From assembly GCF_037154075.1 (NCBI RefSeq), contig NZ_JBANRJ010000001.1:4335501-4399500 (forward strand): a DNA stretch of 64,000 nucleotides. Direction: 5' to 3'. The DNA comes from Sphingobium aromaticiconvertens. Its GTDB lineage: Bacteria; Pseudomonadota; Alphaproteobacteria; Sphingomonadales; Sphingomonadaceae. Below are positions 60,431-64,000 of the stretch, in pieces. Position 1 is the first letter of the stretch. Each line of letters starts with the position of its first letter. A model generated the notes under the pieces. That model ran no database searches. It saw nothing but the letters and a program-made list of their open reading frames with translations, and was not told the origin of the DNA. The translations under genes were made by a program, and so were the position numbers.

Positions 60431-60865
60431 ATGGTGCGCGCGTTATCTTCTGAAACGGTCCATGCGACCAGCGTCGCCATCGACGGACAGGCCGTACTGC
60501 TTGCGGGTCCCAGCGGATCGGGCAAGTCCGATCTGGCTCTGCGCCTGATTGATCGCGGCGCGGTGCTGGTCAGCGACGACTATACACTGATAAAGCGCGT
60601 CGACGGGCGGCTGATCGCAACCGCTCCTGTCAACATTATCGGCAAGATCGAGGTGCGCGGCATCGGTGTCGTCGACTTGCCCTATGTGCCCGAGGCGCCC
60701 GTCGCTTTGCTCATCGACCTGTCCGATCTGGTGGAACGGCTGCCAGAAGCGCCAGAGATGCGGATGATCGCGGGTGTGAACGTGCCCGTCGTCAAGCTGG
60801 CGCCACTCGAACCCTCCGCCCCGATCAAGGCCGAACTGGCGCTGAAATACGTGCCCCTCCTATGA
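60431..60865 (+). CDS. hprK: HPr kinase/phosphorylase, short alphaproteobacterial form
   Basis: The 144-residue protein has the catalytic core only: Walker A in LLAGPSGSGKSDLALRLI and the HprK signature LVSDDYTLIKR ... IEVRGIGVVDL. It lacks the N-terminal domain of Firmicute enzymes, as usual for alphaproteobacteria. It phosphorylates HPr on Ser, linking it with the EIIA and HPr genes just downstream. Confidence 0.9.
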   Translation: MVRALSSETVHATSVAIDGQAVLLAGPSGSGKSDLALRLIDRGAVLVSDDYTLIKRVDGRLIATAPVNIIGKIEVRGIGVVDLPYVPEAPVALLIDLSDLVERLPEAPEMRMIAGVNVPVVKLAPLEPSAPIKAELALKYVPLL

Positions 60866-61800
60866 CCGCCCCTCGCCCCAAAAGCATTCTCCTCGTCTCG
60901 GGCCTATCGGGTGCGGGCAAGACGACCGCGCTCAAGACGCTGGAGGATATGGGTTGGGAAGTGGTCGACAATCTCCCGCTCGTCCTGCTTGACCGGCTGC
61001 TCGACACGCCGCTGCCGGAGGGGCATGGGATCGAAGATCCCCGGCCACTGGCACTGGGCGTCGACACGCGCACCCGCGGGTTCGATGCGGCCGCCATCGT
61101 GCAGCGGATCAAGGCGCTGCGCGACCAGCATGACCATGCCATCGACACACTGTTTCTCGACTGTTCGGGGAACGAGTTGGAGCGGCGCTATGCCGAAACG
61201 CGGCGGCGCCATCCACTGGCCACCGACCGCCCCGCCGTTGACGGCATCGCCCGCGAACGGGAACTGACCGAGCCACTTCGCCGCTGGTCCGCCCAGGTGA
61301 TCGACACAACCAGCCTGACCAGCAACGCGCTGCAACAGGAAATCCGCGCACGCTATGCGCTCGATGGCCTGTCGGACCCGGTGATCACCATCTTGTCCTT
61401 CGGTTTTTCGCGCGGGGTACCGCGCAACGCCGACCTGATGTTCGACATGCGTTTCCTGCGCAATCCGCACTGGGACGATGCCCTGCGCCCGATGACGGGC
61501 CTTGATAGGCCCGTCGCCGACTATATCGCGCAGGATCCCGCCTATGAAGAGGCCGTCTCGCGGATCGAGGAATTGCTGCTCCTCCTGCTGCCGCGCTATG
61601 CGGAAAGCGGGAAGGCCTATATCACGATTGCGTTCGGTTGCACCGGCGGGCGGCACAGGTCAGTCCATGTGGCCGAGCGTGTCGCCAAACGCTTGCATAA
61701 AGAGGGGTTTTCCCCCACGGTTTCGCATCGCAATATGGAATCAACGCCCCAGGATGCCCTGGAGAAGCGTGTAGCGGGAGGCCCGGAAGCGCAATTATGA
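60862..61800 (+). CDS. rapZ: RNase adapter protein RapZ
   Basis: The 312-residue protein has Walker A VSGLSGAGKTTALKTLEDMG and the C-terminal signature IAFGCTGGRHRSVHVAERVA. In enterobacteria RapZ controls glucosamine-6-phosphate synthase through small RNAs; in alphaproteobacteria the target is less certain. It overlaps hprK by four bases. Confidence 0.93.
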   Translation: MTAPRPKSILLVSGLSGAGKTTALKTLEDMGWEVVDNLPLVLLDRLLDTPLPEGHGIEDPRPLALGVDTRTRGFDAAAIVQRIKALRDQHDHAIDTLFLDCSGNELERRYAETRRRHPLATDRPAVDGIARERELTEPLRRWSAQVIDTTSLTSNALQQEIRARYALDGLSDPVITILSFGFSRGVPRNADLMFDMRFLRNPHWDDALRPMTGLDRPVADYIAQDPAYEEAVSRIEELLLLLLPRYAESGKAYITIAFGCTGGRHRSVHVAERVAKRLHKEGFSPTVSHRNMESTPQDALEKRVAGGPEAQL

Positions 61801-61822
61801 AGCAGGTGGGCCGCGAACAGAC

Positions 61823-62227
61823 ATGATAGGACTTGTATTGGTGACGCACGGATCGCTGGCGACGGAATTCGTCGTGGCGATGGAGCATGTCGTCGGCCCG
61901 CAGCAAGCGATCGAAACGATCTGCATTGGGCCGGAAGACGATATGGAGTTGCGCCGCGCTGACATCGCTGCCGCCGTTGCCCGCGTGAATGACGGGTCCG
62001 GCGTTATATTGCTGACCGACCTGTTCGGTGGCACCCCGTCCAATCTGGCGATTTCGCTGTTGAAAGCGGGCGAGATCGAGGTGATTGCGGGCATCAACCT
62101 GCCCATGCTGATCCGCCTGGAAAGCGCGCGCAAGGCGATGGACGTGCGCGCCGCAGTTGCCGCCGCGCGCGAGGCAGGGCAGAAATATATCAGCGTCGCA
62201 TCGGAATTACTGGGCAGCACGACATGA
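61823..62227 (+). CDS. PTS EIIA component, mannose-type
   Basis: The 134-residue protein begins MIGLVLVTHGSLATEF with the phosphorylated His at position 9, followed by LLTDLFGGTPSNLAISLL. Together with HPr it forms an incomplete regulatory PTS without a sugar permease, common in alphaproteobacteria, which signals carbon and nitrogen state. Confidence 0.92.
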   Translation: MIGLVLVTHGSLATEFVVAMEHVVGPQQAIETICIGPEDDMELRRADIAAAVARVNDGSGVILLTDLFGGTPSNLAISLLKAGEIEVIAGINLPMLIRLESARKAMDVRAAVAAAREAGQKYISVASELLGSTT

Positions 62228-62499
62228 GAGACATCAGCCAGCAGGTACGGATCAGCAACAAGCGCGGCCTTCACGCCCGCGCCAGCGCAAAATTCGTAAC
62301 GTTGGCGAGCGGCCTGCCCGCACAGATCACGGTCAGCAAGGACGGCACCGGTCCTGTGACCGGCACGTCGATCATGGGCCTGATGATGCTGGGCGCGGCG
62401 ATGGGCGATCATATCACCATCAGCGCTGTCGGGCCTGACGCACATGACAGTCTGAGCAAACTGATCGGCCTGGTCGAGGACAAGTTTGGCGAAGAATAG
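62224..62499 (+). CDS. Phosphocarrier protein HPr
   Basis: The 91-residue protein contains the active His in KRGLHARASAKFV and the regulatory Ser region in TGTSIMGLMMLGAAMGD, the target of HprK. It overlaps the EIIA gene by four bases. The position at the end of the hprK operon matches the standard arrangement. Confidence 0.95.
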   Translation: MRDISQQVRISNKRGLHARASAKFVTLASGLPAQITVSKDGTGPVTGTSIMGLMMLGAAMGDHITISAVGPDAHDSLSKLIGLVEDKFGEE

Positions 62500-62589
62500 A
62501 TGGGGGCCACCTCAACCGTTCGATGCAGCAAACAGCCCCGCGCCATAATAGCGATTGAGGGTGCCCAAGCCGCCTGCTAATCGCCGCCG

Positions 62590-64000
62590 ATGGACCCGCA
62601 AGACCCTTTAAAGACCGACAAGACCGCCCGTGCGCCGCTCGGCAGCCTCGCCATGTTGTGGCAGGCGGCCCGTCGCTATCCGGGGCGGATTGCGGGCGCG
62701 GCGCTGGCGCTGCTCATCTCCTCCGCCGCGACCCTCGCCATACCCAGCGGGTTCAAGCTGGTGATCGATCGGGGCTTTGCGGGCGGCAACGGCAGCGACA
62801 TGGGCCGCTGGTTCCAATATCTTTTCCTGATCGTCATCATCCTGGCGCTCGCTACCGCCGCGCGTTTTTATTTCGTGTCCTGGCTGGGTGAGCGGGTCGT
62901 CGCCGACATCCGTTCAAAAACACAGGCCAATCTGCTGGCTCAGGCACCCCGTTTCTTCGAAGATAACCGTCCATCCGAGATCGCCTCGCGCATGACCGCT
63001 GACACGGCTATCATCGACCAGGTGGTAGGCACCACCGTGTCAGTCGCGCTCCGTAATGTGGTGACGGGGATCGGCGGCCTTATCTATCTGTTCGCGCTGG
63101 CGCCCAAGCTGGCCGCGTTGCTGCTGCTGGGTATCCCGCTCATCCTGCTGCCGATCATCGGCATCGGGCGGAAAGTACGCACCCTCTCCCGTGCCAGTCA
63201 GGACAAGCTGGCCGATGTCGGCACGATCACGACCGAAGTGCTGGGCGCCATGCGGATCGTCCAGTCCTTTGGCCAAGAATCGCGCGAAGCGGCCCGGTTC
63301 GACACCACGGTCGAACGCGGCTTTGCAACCGCACGACGGCGCATCCGCCTGCGCGCGGGGATGACCGCAATCGTCATCGCCCTGATCTTCGGGTCGATCA
63401 CCGCAGTCATGTGGCAGGGCGCTATTGATGTCGCGGCAGGGCGCCTGTCGGGCGGCAGCATTGCAGCCTTCGTCCTGACGGGCGGACTGGTGGCCGGGGC
63501 TTTCGGCTCTCTGTCGGAAGTATGGGGCGATTTGCTGCGCGGTGCAGGCGCAGCCAGTCGCCTGCACGAGTTGATGACCGCCAGGCCGGAGATTGTCGCC
63601 CCCTCTGCGCCGGTATCAATCCCTGCCACCTCCTTGTCCGACGGCGGTGGCGCATGGCTCCGCTTTGCTGATGTGCGGTTTCACTATCCCTCTCGCCCCG
63701 ACACTGCAGCGCTCAACGGCATCAATCTGGACATTGCCCCTGGCGAAACCGTTGCCGTGGTGGGACCATCCGGCGCCGGTAAATCCACGCTGATCCAGCT
63801 GGCCCAGCGCTTCTACGATCCCGATACCGGCACCATCAGCCTGAACGGCGTGCCCCTGCCACAAGCCGATCCGGGCGCCGTGCGCGCGATGATGGCGATA
63901 GTGCCGCAGGACAGTGTGATCTTTGCCGCCTCAGCCCGCGACAATCTGCGTTACGGCCGGTGGGATGCCAGTGACGCCGACATCTGGAACGCCGCGCGCG
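62590..64000 (+). CDS. ABC transporter, exporter type (MsbA-like), truncated by window end
   Basis: The frame is open to the end of the window (at least 470 residues). The membrane domain (begins MDPQDPLKTDKTARAP) has six predicted helices and the coupling region DKLADVGTITTEVLGAMRIV with SFGQESRE. The nucleotide-binding domain follows with Walker A VGPSGAGKSTLIQ and the Q-loop IVPQDSVIF; the signature motif and Walker B lie outside the window. Such half-transporters export lipids or drugs as dimers. Confidence 0.9.
   Translation, partial: MDPQDPLKTDKTARAPLGSLAMLWQAARRYPGRIAGAALALLISSAATLAIPSGFKLVIDRGFAGGNGSDMGRWFQYLFLIVIILALATAARFYFVSWLGERVVADIRSKTQANLLAQAPRFFEDNRPSEIASRMTADTAIIDQVVGTTVSVALRNVVTGIGGLIYLFALAPKLAALLLLGIPLILLPIIGIGRKVRTLSRASQDKLADVGTITTEVLGAMRIVQSFGQESREAARFDTTVERGFATARRRIRLRAGMTAIVIALIFGSITAVMWQGAIDVAAGRLSGGSIAAFVLTGGLVAGAFGSLSEVWGDLLRGAGAASRLHELMTARPEIVAPSAPVSIPATSLSDGGGAWLRFADVRFHYPSRPDTAALNGINLDIAPGETVAVVGPSGAGKSTLIQLAQRFYDPDTGTISLNGVPLPQADPGAVRAMMAIVPQDSVIFAASARDNLRYGRWDASDADIWNAAR

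Overview
The window is high-GC DNA from an alphaproteobacterium of the sphingomonad type (Sphingobium/Sphingomonas-like). I infer this from the ppiD-trpE pair, the exosortase-A-type polysaccharide genes, the short alphaproteobacterial HPr kinase followed by rapZ, EIIA and HPr, and general protein similarity. No rRNA genes or CRISPR arrays were seen.

Left host flank (1-10.8 kb): the 3' part of ppiD, trpE, an extensin-like protein, a Nudix hydrolase, tRNA-Ala(CGC), an MHS-type MFS transporter, a broken DUF486 fragment, the cstA/ybdD pyruvate-uptake pair, an XdhC-like protein, an S24 (LexA-like) repressor with two upstream dyads, and a small conserved gene.

Mu-like prophage (about 10.84-50.48 kb, about 39.6 kb): it interrupts a small host gene whose start lies at 10815 and whose remainder lies at 50485-50790. 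Regulatory genes sit in the middle: a CI-type repressor on the minus strand faces a Ner-like regulator on the plus strand across three operator dyads. The right arm (plus strand) carries the DDE transposase, its AAA partner, about a dozen tightly overlapped small early genes (including Gam, a LexA DNA-binding-domain-only protein, GemA and Mor), then DUF2730, small and large terminase, a portal with an Acb1-like 2H phosphoesterase domain, GapR-like and MazG-like proteins, a MuF protein with a nuclease-like tail, and an adenine methylase. The left arm (minus strand) carries protease/scaffold, capsid cement, major capsid, connector genes, a long non-contractile tail module with a predicted -1 frameshift, tail tip, beta-helix tailspike and endolysin. 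So the structural genes that follow one another in Mu are split into two divergent arms. An outlier plus-strand pair at 29.5-31.8 kb encodes an RcGTA-type spike base and a second beta-helix protein. Four accessory genes lie beside the repressor at 31.8-33.1 kb.

Right host flank (50.8-64 kb): an unknown membrane-anchored protein, exosortase-A-associated glycosyltransferase and ligase genes, topoisomerase IB, an MscS channel, a dipeptide epimerase, a methyltransferase fused to an anti-sigma-like domain, the hprK-rapZ-EIIA-HPr regulatory PTS operon, and an ABC exporter that runs off the window.

All assignments come from reading the sequence and from knowledge of the families; no database searches or structure predictions were run.
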